From contig NZ_JAGIOR010000002.1 in assembly GCF_017876795.1 (NCBI RefSeq), forward strand, positions 186,001 through 250,000: 64,000 nt of DNA, written 5' to 3'. The notes under the pieces were generated by a model, which searched no databases, was not told where the DNA came from, and was given only the letters and a program-made list of their open reading frames with translations. Shown here piece by piece: positions 35,441-44,382 of this stretch. The translations under genes were made by a program, and so were the position numbers. This stretch comes from Rhizobium leguminosarum (GTDB taxonomy: Bacteria > Pseudomonadota > Alphaproteobacteria > Rhizobiales > Rhizobiaceae). Position 1 is the stretch's first letter; each line of letters starts with the position of its first letter.

Positions 35441-36706
35441 ATGGCTGCAGAAGCGATATCTTCGGATGCCAACATGATCTGGAACCATCGCATCACGCGC
35501 ATCGTTGTCGGCCTGCTGCTGCTGACACTCGTGACTGTCGTCTCATTGCCGACGATCACCGGCTTTACGAGCCTTGATGGCACGGTCAATGCGCGGTTTG
35601 CTGTCGTTAATGCGCCGATCGACGGCACGATTGCGGAAGAACCCCTCAAGGTCGGCAGCCCGGTCAAAGCGGGAAAATCCCTCGCTGAAATCAGAAATAC
35701 GCGCGTCAATCACGCAATCCTCGCTTCGCTCGAGGCAGATCGCAATACGGCGCTCGACCGCGTCGCGGCGCTGAAAAAAGAACGGGAGGAGCTCTCCGCG
35801 CTTCGCGAGGAATTGTCTGCCAGATTGGAAATCTACAGACAGACCACCATTGCCAATCTCGAACGCGAAGTCGAAATCCTGCGGAAAAAAGTCGAAGTGT
35901 CGCAAGCGCAGGATCTGGTCGCGCAGGTCGACCTGAGCCGCCGGATGCAGCTCGAGTCAAAAGGCATTCTGACGCAGAAGCTGGTTGAGGCCGCGCGTGC
36001 TGCCGGCGTTGCGACTGGCGGCGAGGTCGAAATCAGCAATCTGACTGTCGATCAATTGCAACAAAGGCTCAATGCGGTCCGCCAGGGTATCTTTGTCTTC
36101 GGCGACGGACAGAATGACGTGCCTTATTCGCGACAGCGTGAAGACGAGGTGGTCGTTCGCATCAACGACTTGAACTCGCGCATAGCGGAAAACGAGACAC
36201 GAGCGACCGAAGTTCAAAAGCAGCTCGTCAAAGAGGCAAGCCGCGTCAGCAGCCTTGAATCCGCAACTGCAATAGCGCCGTTCGACGGCGTTGTTTGGAC
36301 CAGGAGTATCGTCAACGGTTCCAACGTCGTGCTGAACGACGAGCTGATGCGCCTTCTCGACTGTCGAGATCTGTTCGTGGATATCCTTGTTCCTGAGGTC
36401 AACTATGACGAGATTTATCCAGGACTCGTCGCGCAGGTGCGCTTGTTCGGCCGCAGCGATGTCTTCCCAGGTACGGTCGTGTCCGTCAGAGGCAGTTCGG
36501 CTTCGGTCGAGGCCGATTCCTTTGCCGCCAGTTTGCCGCCGTCGACACAACGCAATGCCCGCATTCGGGTTCGCCTCGATCCATCCTTCATGAACGACGA
36601 CTTTGCGAACTCCTGCCAGGTGGGACGCACAGTGCAGGTACGGTTTTCCAAACACGGCATCAACGTATCCAACTGGGTCAAAAGCCTGTGGTTCAGTATC
36701 TTATAG
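35441..36706 (+). CDS. bgsB: Membrane-fusion (HlyD-like) subunit for mixed-linkage beta-glucan production
   Basis: The 421-residue protein has one N-terminal membrane helix (about 19-42), lipoyl-like half-motifs (NAPIDGTIAEEPLKVGSPV and IAPFDGVVWTRSIVNGSNV) flanking a long coiled coil (about 95-270), and a C-terminal beta-barrel. This is the HlyD/EmrA periplasmic adaptor layout. It overlaps the following GT2 synthase gene by 19 bases. The pair order and sizes match bgsB-bgsA of Sinorhizobium meliloti, which make mixed-linkage beta-glucan. BgsB probably links the inner-membrane synthase to export. Confidence 0.75.
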   Translation: MAAEAISSDANMIWNHRITRIVVGLLLLTLVTVVSLPTITGFTSLDGTVNARFAVVNAPIDGTIAEEPLKVGSPVKAGKSLAEIRNTRVNHAILASLEADRNTALDRVAALKKEREELSALREELSARLEIYRQTTIANLEREVEILRKKVEVSQAQDLVAQVDLSRRMQLESKGILTQKLVEAARAAGVATGGEVEISNLTVDQLQQRLNAVRQGIFVFGDGQNDVPYSRQREDEVVVRINDLNSRIAENETRATEVQKQLVKEASRVSSLESATAIAPFDGVVWTRSIVNGSNVVLNDELMRLLDCRDLFVDILVPEVNYDEIYPGLVAQVRLFGRSDVFPGTVVSVRGSSASVEADSFAASLPPSTQRNARIRVRLDPSFMNDDFANSCQVGRTVQVRFSKHGINVSNWVKSLWFSIL

Positions 36707-38682
36707 CGCTGGTTCCGACCTTTGTCGTTTTGGCCTTCTTCTTCCTGGGGCCGTTCAATTGGTCGCGCCATCACACCTGGACACGGGCGGTGACCTGCGC
36801 GTTTGTCGCAGCAGTCGCATTGCGATACATGTTCTGGCGTTTGACGGAGACAGTGCTTCCCTATCCCGACGGCGGTCCGAGTTTCTACTGGGTCTGGATC
36901 CTCTTCGTCGTCGAGATTCTGGCGTGCGTCGAAGTCATCCTTTTTCTGGTATTGATGAGCCGCAACGTCGACCGCAGCGCAGAAGCGGACAGGCTGGCGC
37001 GCATTTTCTTTGCGCGGGAGCAGCGTGAGCTGCCGACTGTCGATGTTTTCATTCCCACCTATAATGAGCCGCTCGACGTGCTCGAGCGAACCATCATCGG
37101 CGCCCGCTCGCTGGATTATCCTGCCGACAAATTGAATGTGTATGTGCTTGACGATCAACGCCGGGATTGGCTGAAGACCTATTGCGAAGAAAAGAACGTC
37201 ATCCACGTCACGCGCGGCGACAACAGCCATGCCAAAGCAGGCAATATGAACAATGGGCTGAAGGTCAGCTCGGGCGAGTTCATTGCGGTCTTCGACGCCG
37301 ATTTTGTTCCCTATCGACATTTCCTGCGCCGGACGCTGCCCTTCTTTTGCGATGACAGCATCGGCATCGTCCAGACACCTCAACATTTCTTCAATGTCGA
37401 TCCGGTGCAATCAAACCTTGGCCTGGAGAATATCTGGCCGGACGAGCAGCGCTTGTTCTTCGACGAGATCGCGCCCAGCCGAGATGCCTGGGACGTCAGT
37501 TTCTGCTGCGGGTCATGCTCGATTGCCCGCCGCATGGCCATCGACGCAATAGGCGGGTTTCCGACGGAGTCGATCACAGAAGACCTGCTAACAACTCTTT
37601 CGATGCTCAACAAAGGCTACAAGACGCGCTATCTGAACGAGCGGTTATCGATGGGATTGGCGGCCGAAAACCTGACCGGGTATTTTGTGCAGCGCGAACG
37701 GTGGTGTCAGGGGGGTATTCAAACCCTTTACTTGTATAATGGCCCGCTGCGCGGCCCGGGATTGACGCTGTTTCAACGGATCATGTTCCTGCCGGCATCA
37801 TGGCTGGTGCAGTATCTGGTCCGCTTCACGATATTGCTCGTCCCCATTGTCTATCTCTGGTTCGGCCTGCTCCCGCTCTATTTCACTGATATAGCCGATT
37901 ATGTCTCTCATCAGGTGCCGCTGCTGGCGGCGTATTTTCTGCTCATGCTGTGGATCACGCCGACCCGTTACTTGCCTGTGGTTTCCAGCGCCGTCGGAAC
38001 CTTTGCGACATTCCGCATGTTGCCTACCGTGGTCTCCAGCCTGGTGAGGCCATTTGGCAAGCCGTTCAGGGTGACGCCAAAGGGCAGTGGCAACGAGTCG
38101 AACCAGTTCGACCGCTACAGCTTTACCTGGATCGCAAGCATAGTCACGGTCACCGTCCTTGGTCTGCTGGTCAACGTCGTACCGGAAACGTCGCATGTAC
38201 AAGGCCAGTTTTCGCCGGTCGCGGCCTGGTGGTCAGGTATCAATATCGTCGTGCTGCTCATCGCGTCGCTCATCTGCTTTGAGAAGCCACGGCGCCTGTT
38301 TCATGCGTTCAAGCTCGATGAACCCGCTGTCGTAGACGATGTCCCCGGCCAAATCGTCAGTCTGGCACTGGACAAGGCGGTCGTTGCAGTCCCCACTATG
38401 GCCCGATTTCAATCCAAATCGGTCATGCTGAAACTCCCCGGCTTCGCCCCTTTCAAAGCGGAGCTCGGACAGGTCACGCAGCGAGGAAGGAGCGTAAGTC
38501 GCGGCGGCGACAAGCAAGCCTATTACCTGCACCTGTATTTCGAACTCAGCGGCGCTGCTCGCGACAGCATGATTGTCAAACTCTACACCGGTCAATATTC
38601 GCGGGATATTCGCGACATCGACAAGGTTGCCGTCTCTCTTAATTTGTTGTTGCGGTCATTCGGGCGAACGCGCACCTTGTAG
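36688..38682 (+). CDS. bgsA: Mixed-linkage beta-glucan synthase, GT2 cellulose-synthase-like
   Basis: The 664-residue inner-membrane enzyme has N-terminal helices (about 5-25, 35-50, 68-90), a GT2 domain with FIPTYNEP, VLDDQ (D155/D156), FDADF (D203, D205), TED (297-299) and QRERW (335-339), then a block of C-terminal helices (350-540) and a soluble tail of about 110 residues. The set matches BgsA of rhizobia, which polymerises UDP-glucose into beta-(1,3)(1,4)-glucan and is activated by c-di-GMP through its C-terminal region. A PilZ RxxxR...(D/N)xSxxG motif is not evident, as in BgsA. The start is GTG at 36688. Confidence 0.82.
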   Translation: MVQYLIALVPTFVVLAFFFLGPFNWSRHHTWTRAVTCAFVAAVALRYMFWRLTETVLPYPDGGPSFYWVWILFVVEILACVEVILFLVLMSRNVDRSAEADRLARIFFAREQRELPTVDVFIPTYNEPLDVLERTIIGARSLDYPADKLNVYVLDDQRRDWLKTYCEEKNVIHVTRGDNSHAKAGNMNNGLKVSSGEFIAVFDADFVPYRHFLRRTLPFFCDDSIGIVQTPQHFFNVDPVQSNLGLENIWPDEQRLFFDEIAPSRDAWDVSFCCGSCSIARRMAIDAIGGFPTESITEDLLTTLSMLNKGYKTRYLNERLSMGLAAENLTGYFVQRERWCQGGIQTLYLYNGPLRGPGLTLFQRIMFLPASWLVQYLVRFTILLVPIVYLWFGLLPLYFTDIADYVSHQVPLLAAYFLLMLWITPTRYLPVVSSAVGTFATFRMLPTVVSSLVRPFGKPFRVTPKGSGNESNQFDRYSFTWIASIVTVTVLGLLVNVVPETSHVQGQFSPVAAWWSGINIVVLLIASLICFEKPRRLFHAFKLDEPAVVDDVPGQIVSLALDKAVVAVPTMARFQSKSVMLKLPGFAPFKAELGQVTQRGRSVSRGGDKQAYYLHLYFELSGAARDSMIVKLYTGQYSRDIRDIDKVAVSLNLLLRSFGRTRTL

Positions 38683-38892
38683 CCCGGCACATGCGAGGGT
38701 TCGTCGCGTCTTTGACGAAGTTGGCCTCGCTTGATCGCCTTGAAGGGATCCGAACCGGTGGCCTGTTGTTGCGAAAGCCTTGTGCTCGCAAAAGCGCCGA
38801 CAGGAGATGTTGCGGTACAAATTTTGGCTGAGCCGCAAGTCGACGAATGTCGGGAACTCTCGATCCCGTTGCGTGGCCAGTTCCTATTGACC

Positions 38893-38914
38893 CATTTCCC
38901 AACTCTGGGAAATG
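38893..38914. terminator. Hairpin between bgsA and the TetR gene
   Basis: CATTTCCCA and TGGGAAATG form a perfect 9-bp stem with a 4-base loop. It lies 14 bp beyond the TetR stop on the minus strand and 211 bp after bgsA. No T-tract is evident. Confidence 0.45.
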
Positions 38915-38927
38915 TGCCTCCAGTGAA

Positions 38928-39518
38928 TCAATTGCGGCCAGCGGCGATCAGGGCGTGAGCGGCATCGCGGAGCAAACCGGTCGCCTCGCCGGGTTCGAAG
39001 ACCTGCATGCTGACAAAGGCGCCGTTGATCAGCACCGCGAGTTGCCCGGCAAGCCGGTCGGGTGCGGCAACCGCCAGTCGCCCGGCGATGGTCTTCAGGC
39101 GCCGCCGCATTTCACGCATATGGGCTTCGGCGACTTTGCGGGCGGGGTGGCCGGCTTCCGGAAACTCGGCCGCCGTGTTGATCTGCGGGCAGCCCCGGTA
39201 ATTGTCCCGCCCGACCCGTTCGCCGATCCACTCGAAATGGGCGTCGAGTTCAGCCCCGGCGTCATCCGCGTGCTGTTCGGTTACCTGGTCCCAGGTGCTC
39301 CAGAAGTCCAGGTCCTCGCGCTTGAGGAAAGCCGCGATCAAATCGTCCTTTGTGCCGAAATGGCGGTAAAGGCTGGTTTTGGCGACGCCGGACTTTTCCA
39401 CCACCAGATCGACGCCGACGGCGCGTACACCGCGCCGGTAGAAGAGTTCCGATGCCGTCTCGAGAATTCTATCCCGTACCTCATTCACGGCCGGGGCGTT
39501 CGCTGTGTTTTTCGTCAT
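38928..39518 (-). CDS. TetR-family repressor
   Basis: The 196-residue protein has an N-terminal TetR helix-turn-helix (VVEKSGVAKTSLYRHFGTKD) and a ligand-binding C-terminal part. It is divergent from the saccharopine-dehydrogenase-like gene at 39621. A 13-bp inverted repeat in the shared promoter is its likely operator. This regulator and reductase arrangement often responds to toxic small molecules, but the ligand is unknown. Confidence 0.9.
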   Translation of the reverse strand: MTKNTANAPAVNEVRDRILETASELFYRRGVRAVGVDLVVEKSGVAKTSLYRHFGTKDDLIAAFLKREDLDFWSTWDQVTEQHADDAGAELDAHFEWIGERVGRDNYRGCPQINTAAEFPEAGHPARKVAEAHMREMRRRLKTIAGRLAVAAPDRLAGQLAVLINGAFVSMQVFEPGEATGLLRDAAHALIAAGRN

Positions 39519-39557
39519 TCGCTCATCTCCAATTCAGCCACACTAGCAGAAAGCGGA

Positions 39558-39607
39558 TTGACACGCTACAGACCTGTATGTTTTATTGGTACAGACAGGT
39601 CTGTAGC
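39558..39607 (+). promoter_or_regulatory. Promoter with overlapping TetR operator
   Basis: TTGACA (39558-39563) and TTTTAT (39581-39586) are 17 bp apart. GCTACAGACCTGT (39565-39577) and ACAGGTCTGTAGC (39595-39607) form a perfect 13-bp inverted repeat with centres 30 bp apart. It covers the spacer and the start region of the promoter. Confidence 0.65.
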
Positions 39608-39620
39608 GCAGGAGAGAGCA

Positions 39621-40697
39621 ATGACCATTCATCAAACCGACAACACTGGATCACTCCACGCCGTGGCAGTCCTTGGCGCGAACGGTCATACCGGCCGGTT
39701 TGTCGTCGCCGAACTGTTGCGGCGCGGGCTGAAGCCGATCGCGATCGGACGGAGTGCCGGGCGATTGGCGGAAGCGGGTTTTCCGGAACGTGGCGTCGAA
39801 TGCCGTGAAGCAGCGATAGAGGATGACGTGGCGCTGGACAGGGCGCTCGCGGGAGCGGCGGCGGTCATCAACTGTGCTGGCCCGTTCATGGACACGGCCG
39901 ACGCAGTCGTGCGTGCCGCGCTGCGGGCTGGCATCCATTATCTCGACGTAACGGCTGAACAGCCGAGCGCGCAGGCCATATTCGACCGGCATGAGGTCGC
40001 GGCCCGGGAAGCGGGTGTAGCCGTCATCCCGGCCATGGGATTTTACGGCGGACTGGCAGACCTGCTGGTGGCAGCCCTGATGGACGAATGGCAGCATGCC
40101 GACACTATCGAAATCCGGGTTGCGCTCGACAGCTGGCTGCCGACGAAAGGCACGCGGATGACCGGGGAGAAGAACACCGCACAGCGCCTGGCCGTCAGCG
40201 GCGGGGAGCTTCGGCCTGTGCATCGGCCGCCGGCCGAGAAGGTATCTGTTTTGCCAGCCCCGTTCGGCCGGCAGACGTTCGTCGAGCTTCCATTTTCGGA
40301 AGTGCCGTTGATCGCCCGGCGCGTCCGCACCAGGGAATTGCACAGCTTTCTCAGCACGACAGCCCTGCGCGATGTTCGCGATCCATCGACGCCCCTGCCC
40401 CAGGCCGTCGATGAAACCGGACGTTCGGCGCAGCGCTTCGCCGTCGAGGTGATCGCCACGCAAGGCGACCTGCGTCGCCGGATTCTCGCCCAGGGACAGG
40501 ACATCTATGCCGTCACGGCGCCGATCATCTGCGAAGCGGCCCAGCGTATTCTGTCGGGTGACATCCGCGATACCGGCGCAAAGCCACCGGCTGCCATTTT
40601 CCATGCGGCGAGTTTCCTGGACGCGCTCGGCCCCAATCTGTCGGTTGAGACATCGATATCGACGAAGACGCCGTGGATCATCGGAACGGCACCATAA
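39621..40697 (+). CDS. Saccharopine-dehydrogenase-like NAD(P)-binding protein
   Basis: The 358-residue protein opens with a Rossmann motif (VAVLGANGHTGRFVVAELL) and continues with INCAGPF and HYLDVTAEQP, typical of the saccharopine dehydrogenase / trans-acting enoyl reductase-like family. Start 39621 follows GGAGAGAG. A longer open frame upstream overlaps the TetR gene and is rejected. The substrate is unknown. Control by the divergent TetR is likely. Confidence 0.8.
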   Translation: MTIHQTDNTGSLHAVAVLGANGHTGRFVVAELLRRGLKPIAIGRSAGRLAEAGFPERGVECREAAIEDDVALDRALAGAAAVINCAGPFMDTADAVVRAALRAGIHYLDVTAEQPSAQAIFDRHEVAAREAGVAVIPAMGFYGGLADLLVAALMDEWQHADTIEIRVALDSWLPTKGTRMTGEKNTAQRLAVSGGELRPVHRPPAEKVSVLPAPFGRQTFVELPFSEVPLIARRVRTRELHSFLSTTALRDVRDPSTPLPQAVDETGRSAQRFAVEVIATQGDLRRRILAQGQDIYAVTAPIICEAAQRILSGDIRDTGAKPPAAIFHAASFLDALGPNLSVETSISTKTPWIIGTAP

Positions 40698-40751
40698 TGC
40701 TTGCGGGCTTCGTCGATCGTAACCGATGCCATGTCGTTCATCCTCCCGAGA

Positions 40752-42470
40752 TCAAAGGCCGAGCTGCCAGATTTCGGCGGCGGTGATATTTCCCTCGGGT
40801 GCGGTCAGGCGTGCAGCACTTACCCCCTTGAAGCCGGGCAGCCGCTTGGTCCCCGTCCAGCGGCCGTCGTCGGCGAAGACCTCGATCGAGCCTGCATCGA
40901 GGAAGATCCGGATGGTCGACGGGCGTGCGCCGGATGCGATATAGCGGGGTGATGCCTTGGCATTCGCCATCGCGAAGGGAATGCTCAGCCCGGCCTCATT
41001 CAACTGAACCGCGACGGTCGCCTCGGCATGTTCGAGATCGAGGCGGAACGCGTTGCTGGCTTGCCTGAGAGTGAGCAGGATTTCGACGGAGCCGTTGGCG
41101 AGATCGACGGTCCGGCCATCCAGAAGACCTTCGGCATCCAGTCGGCGCTGCCGCAGGCTTTCGACACCTGACACCGGCGGCGTAATCAGCGCCCCGTCGT
41201 GCAATGCCAGCCGGCGCGGCAAGGTCATCGCCGTCGGCATGTCGATCTCTCTGGAGATGTCCGTCCAGTTCGCAAGCCAGGCGATGCCGATCGGGCCGGC
41301 CTCGTCGACGAAGGCCTGGAACGCGTAGGCGTCGGTGCCGAAGTCCAGTTCCTGTTCGAATTCCATAGAGAAGCTGCGGCCATCGAAACGGCCGACGGTC
41401 GCAAGCGTCATGTTGCGCCGGCCGGTCGCCGGATCGCGGCTGGTCAGCAGACCGAAGATCAGGGCCCAGCGCGTCATCGGGTCGTTGGCGGGACCGTCGA
41501 GGGGCACCATGCAGGGGCACTCCGCCGCCGTCATCCCGAAGCGGTTCTCGCGGTGAAGCATGCCGAGGAAGGTCCATCCCGTCGCCGCAGCCGGATCATC
41601 GGTTTCGTAGAGCAGGATGACGCCGCCCTCGCGGTCTCGTGTGCCGAGCAGCATCTTCCATTTGCCGTCGGGGCCTAAGAAGACGTAAGGGTCGCGGAAG
41701 TCGGTCGTCAGGCCGAACCCGGCGGGACGCGCCGGCAGGATCTGGTCTGCGGGCTCGACATTGGCAAGGTCGCGGCTGATGGCGGTGAACTGAACCTGTT
41801 CCTCCGGTTCCCTATCCTTCATATGCTCGGTGAAGAAAATGCGAAGGCCGGCTTCGTCGCCGAGAAGAGCGATCGCCGAGCCGGAAAATGCCCCGCCCCG
41901 CCCGTCGGCCCGTGCAGCGAGTTCATCCGAAGGGAAAAGAAAGATCGGCAGATGCGTCCAGCGAAGATAGTCCTCCGAGACCGCATGACCCCAATGCATG
42001 TTGTTCCAGCGAAGGCTATGGGGATAGTGCTGGTAGAAGAGGTGCAGCTTGCCGCCGAATCTTCCAAACCCGTTGGGATCGTTCATCCAGCCGAAAGGCG
42101 GGCGGAAATGATGGCCGCCCGAAACTTCGGGGGTGGCATTGGAAGGGCTGATATGCAGCAGCCGGACGCCCTCTTCGAGAACGCGGGGCTGAAGGAAGGC
42201 ATAGAGGACCGATATCTCGGTTGTAACGGGATCGTAGGAGAAGGCCGTTTCTCCGCCGCTTTCCAGCGTCAGCAGCCGAAACTCGAACTCATGCGGATTT
42301 GATGTTTCGACAGCACCTGCAGGATTCCTATCGACATGTGCCGTCAGCCTTCCCGGTGCGCCGCCATGCGACGCCCTGATCCAGGCATGGATCGTGGACC
42401 CCTCGGGCAGGACGGCGCTGATCGTCTCCAGCCCCGCTTGATCGGACGGAGAAATCGCCTGGCTTGTCAT
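40752..42470 (-). CDS. Glycoside hydrolase family 32 (sucrose/fructan hydrolase)
   Basis: The 572-residue enzyme has the GH32 nucleophile motif GWMNDPNG (D131), the transition-state motif FRDPYVF and acid/base motif AECPCM. The first 118 residues before the catalytic domain are an extra segment rarely so long in GH32. No signal peptide is present, so it should hydrolyse imported sucrose or fructo-oligosaccharides in the cytoplasm. It is the last gene of a CUT1 transporter operon, four bases after the permease stop. The ATG at 42470 is chosen over a TTG one codon upstream. Confidence 0.9.
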   Translation of the reverse strand: MTSQAISPSDQAGLETISAVLPEGSTIHAWIRASHGGAPGRLTAHVDRNPAGAVETSNPHEFEFRLLTLESGGETAFSYDPVTTEISVLYAFLQPRVLEEGVRLLHISPSNATPEVSGGHHFRPPFGWMNDPNGFGRFGGKLHLFYQHYPHSLRWNNMHWGHAVSEDYLRWTHLPIFLFPSDELAARADGRGGAFSGSAIALLGDEAGLRIFFTEHMKDREPEEQVQFTAISRDLANVEPADQILPARPAGFGLTTDFRDPYVFLGPDGKWKMLLGTRDREGGVILLYETDDPAAATGWTFLGMLHRENRFGMTAAECPCMVPLDGPANDPMTRWALIFGLLTSRDPATGRRNMTLATVGRFDGRSFSMEFEQELDFGTDAYAFQAFVDEAGPIGIAWLANWTDISREIDMPTAMTLPRRLALHDGALITPPVSGVESLRQRRLDAEGLLDGRTVDLANGSVEILLTLRQASNAFRLDLEHAEATVAVQLNEAGLSIPFAMANAKASPRYIASGARPSTIRIFLDAGSIEVFADDGRWTGTKRLPGFKGVSAARLTAPEGNITAAEIWQLGL

Positions 42471-42474
42471 CAAT

Positions 42475-43368
42475 TCAACCTTTCACGGCAGAGCCGATAA
42501 AGGAACTCACGAACCACCGCTGGAATGCGAGGTAGAGCCCCAGGATCGGGATCATCATCAAAACGGAGGCTGCCATGGCACGATCCCAGTAGATGCTGTC
42601 CTGCCCGAAGAAGGTCGCGATCGCGACGGCGATCGGCCGGGCATAATCCGTCTGCGTCACCAGGATCGGCCAGAGATACTGGTTCCAGGTCTCGATACCC
42701 ATGAGGATCGACACGGTGGCGAGTGCCGGCAGACTGAGCGGCAGGAAGATCGAGCGATAGACCCGGAAAAACGAGGCGCCGTCGATCTCGGCTGCCTCAA
42801 GCAATTCCTTCGGCAGCTGCGCGAAGAACTGGTAGAACAGGAAGATATAGAGGGGGCTGGCGACCCAGGGCACGATTTGCACCGCGAAGGTATCGGACAT
42901 TCCCGCCCGCGAGACCATGATCACGAGCGGCATGATGATGCTTTCCTGCGGGATCACATAGAGCGCGATCACGATCGACAGGATGACGGCGCGGCCCTTG
43001 AACGATCCCCAGGCCAGGACAAAGGCGGCCATCGAATTCACGATCAGGCCGGAACAGACCGTCGCGACCAGGATGATCAGCGAGTTGATGAGGTAGCGGC
43101 CGAAGGCGAGTTCACCCGAGAGGCGGCCGACCTCCGCATAGTTGTTAAGCGTCGGGTTCGAAACCCAGAAGGCCCGGAAGCTGCCCATATCGGCCAGAAT
43201 TTGGAACCGGTCATCCTTGAGGCTTGCCACGACCAGGAGCAGCAATGGAGAGACGATCACCAATGCGATGATGAAAATGCATGTCGTCTGGATGATGCGG
43301 AGAACCGTTGCGGCGGAACGGGGCCGCGCTGTGCGGGCCTGCGGGATCGAGAGTGCGATATCAGACAT
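42475..43368 (-). CDS. CUT1-type sugar ABC transporter permease (MalG-like)
   Basis: The 297-residue permease has six predicted helices and the EAA motif LLEAAEIDGASFFRVYRSIFLP. It overlaps the MalF-like gene by eight bases. Together they form the channel of an importer whose substrate is suggested by the adjacent GH32 gene. Confidence 0.92.
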   Translation of the reverse strand: MSDIALSIPQARTARPRSAATVLRIIQTTCIFIIALVIVSPLLLLVVASLKDDRFQILADMGSFRAFWVSNPTLNNYAEVGRLSGELAFGRYLINSLIILVATVCSGLIVNSMAAFVLAWGSFKGRAVILSIVIALYVIPQESIIMPLVIMVSRAGMSDTFAVQIVPWVASPLYIFLFYQFFAQLPKELLEAAEIDGASFFRVYRSIFLPLSLPALATVSILMGIETWNQYLWPILVTQTDYARPIAVAIATFFGQDSIYWDRAMAASVLMMIPILGLYLAFQRWFVSSFIGSAVKG

Positions 43369-44299
43369 CGAAGCGCCTCAGGAGCTGGCGCTGGATCAGC
43401 GCGATGACGAGAACGATCACGAACAATATGACCGAAACGGCGGAGGCGTAGCCCATCTTCTGCTCTTCGAAGCCGGCACGGACCATGTAGTGCACCACCG
43501 TTTCGGTGCTGCTCTTCGGTCCACCCTGCGTGAGAATGGCGACCTGGGTATAGAGCTTGAACGCCTGGATGGTGGTGATCACCAGGACGAAGACATGGGT
43601 CGGCCGCAGGCCGGGCATGGTCACGTGCCAGAAGCGCCGGAAAGCGTTCGCACCGTCGATCTTGGCGGCATCGTAGAGTTCGTCCGGAATGCCCTGAAGG
43701 CCGGCGAGGTAGACGATCATCTGGAAGCCGTAGGCCTGCCAGGCCGAGAGCAGGACGAGCGAGAACATCGCCCATTGCGGATCGCCGAGCCAGTCGATCG
43801 GCTGGATCGCTCCGCCGGAGAGGAAGCCGAGGATCTGGTTGAACGGCCCGGTGGGATACTGGAACAGGGTGCCCCAGATGACGCAGACCACGACCATCGA
43901 GGTGATTGCCGGCAGGAAGAACATGCCGCGCAGCAGATTGCGGAACGGCAGCTTCTGATGCAAGAGCAGCGCCGTCGCGAAAGCGAGGCCGCACTGCGCT
44001 GGAATGATCCAGAAGGTGAAGCGCGAGACGTTCCAGAGGGCCGTCCAGAACAGATCGTCCTGGAAGATACGGATGAAATTGTTGAACCAGACGAACCGGA
44101 CAGGCGTCGGCCGCGGCACCAGAGGCTGGTTGGTCATTGCAGTCCAGAAGGACAGGAGGAACGGCAGAATCAGAAAGAGGGTCAGCAGCATCACGGCCGG
44201 CGCCAGCATGGCCGCTTCCTGCATCAGCCTCCCCTTGTCATGCCGGCGCGCCGGAGCCTTTCGGACGGATGTCGAAGATGTCGATTGTTGCATGACCAT
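43361..44299 (-). CDS. CUT1-type sugar ABC transporter permease (MalF-like)
   Basis: The 312-residue permease has an N-terminal basic tail, six predicted helices and the EAA motif LYDAAKIDGANAFRRFWHVTMP. AGGAGG lies six bases before the ATG. No ATP-binding gene (MsmK/MalK type) is present in the operon, so a shared ATPase from elsewhere in the genome must be used. Confidence 0.92.
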   Translation of the reverse strand: MVMQQSTSSTSVRKAPARRHDKGRLMQEAAMLAPAVMLLTLFLILPFLLSFWTAMTNQPLVPRPTPVRFVWFNNFIRIFQDDLFWTALWNVSRFTFWIIPAQCGLAFATALLLHQKLPFRNLLRGMFFLPAITSMVVVCVIWGTLFQYPTGPFNQILGFLSGGAIQPIDWLGDPQWAMFSLVLLSAWQAYGFQMIVYLAGLQGIPDELYDAAKIDGANAFRRFWHVTMPGLRPTHVFVLVITTIQAFKLYTQVAILTQGGPKSSTETVVHYMVRAGFEEQKMGYASAVSVILFVIVLVIALIQRQLLRRFDV

Positions 44300-44335
44300 C
44301 TAGTTCCTCCTGTCCGAGCTTGGGTACCGGTCCCA

Positions 44336-44366
44336 CCCTGCGATATCAGGCGGCGACATCGCAGGG
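44336..44366 (-). terminator. Intercistronic hairpin after the CUT1 binding-protein gene
   Basis: CCCTGCGAT and ATCGCAGGG form a perfect 9-bp stem around a 13-base loop. It lies between the binding-protein stop and the MalF-like start on the minus strand. No T-tract is seen. Confidence 0.5.
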
Positions 44367-44382
44367 CTTCGACCTATCCCGC

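Noticed and set aside
38847..39620. Upstream extension of the saccharopine-dehydrogenase-like frame
   Set aside because: It runs antisense through the TetR gene and its operator. ATG 39621 has a good ribosome site and begins at the Rossmann motif.
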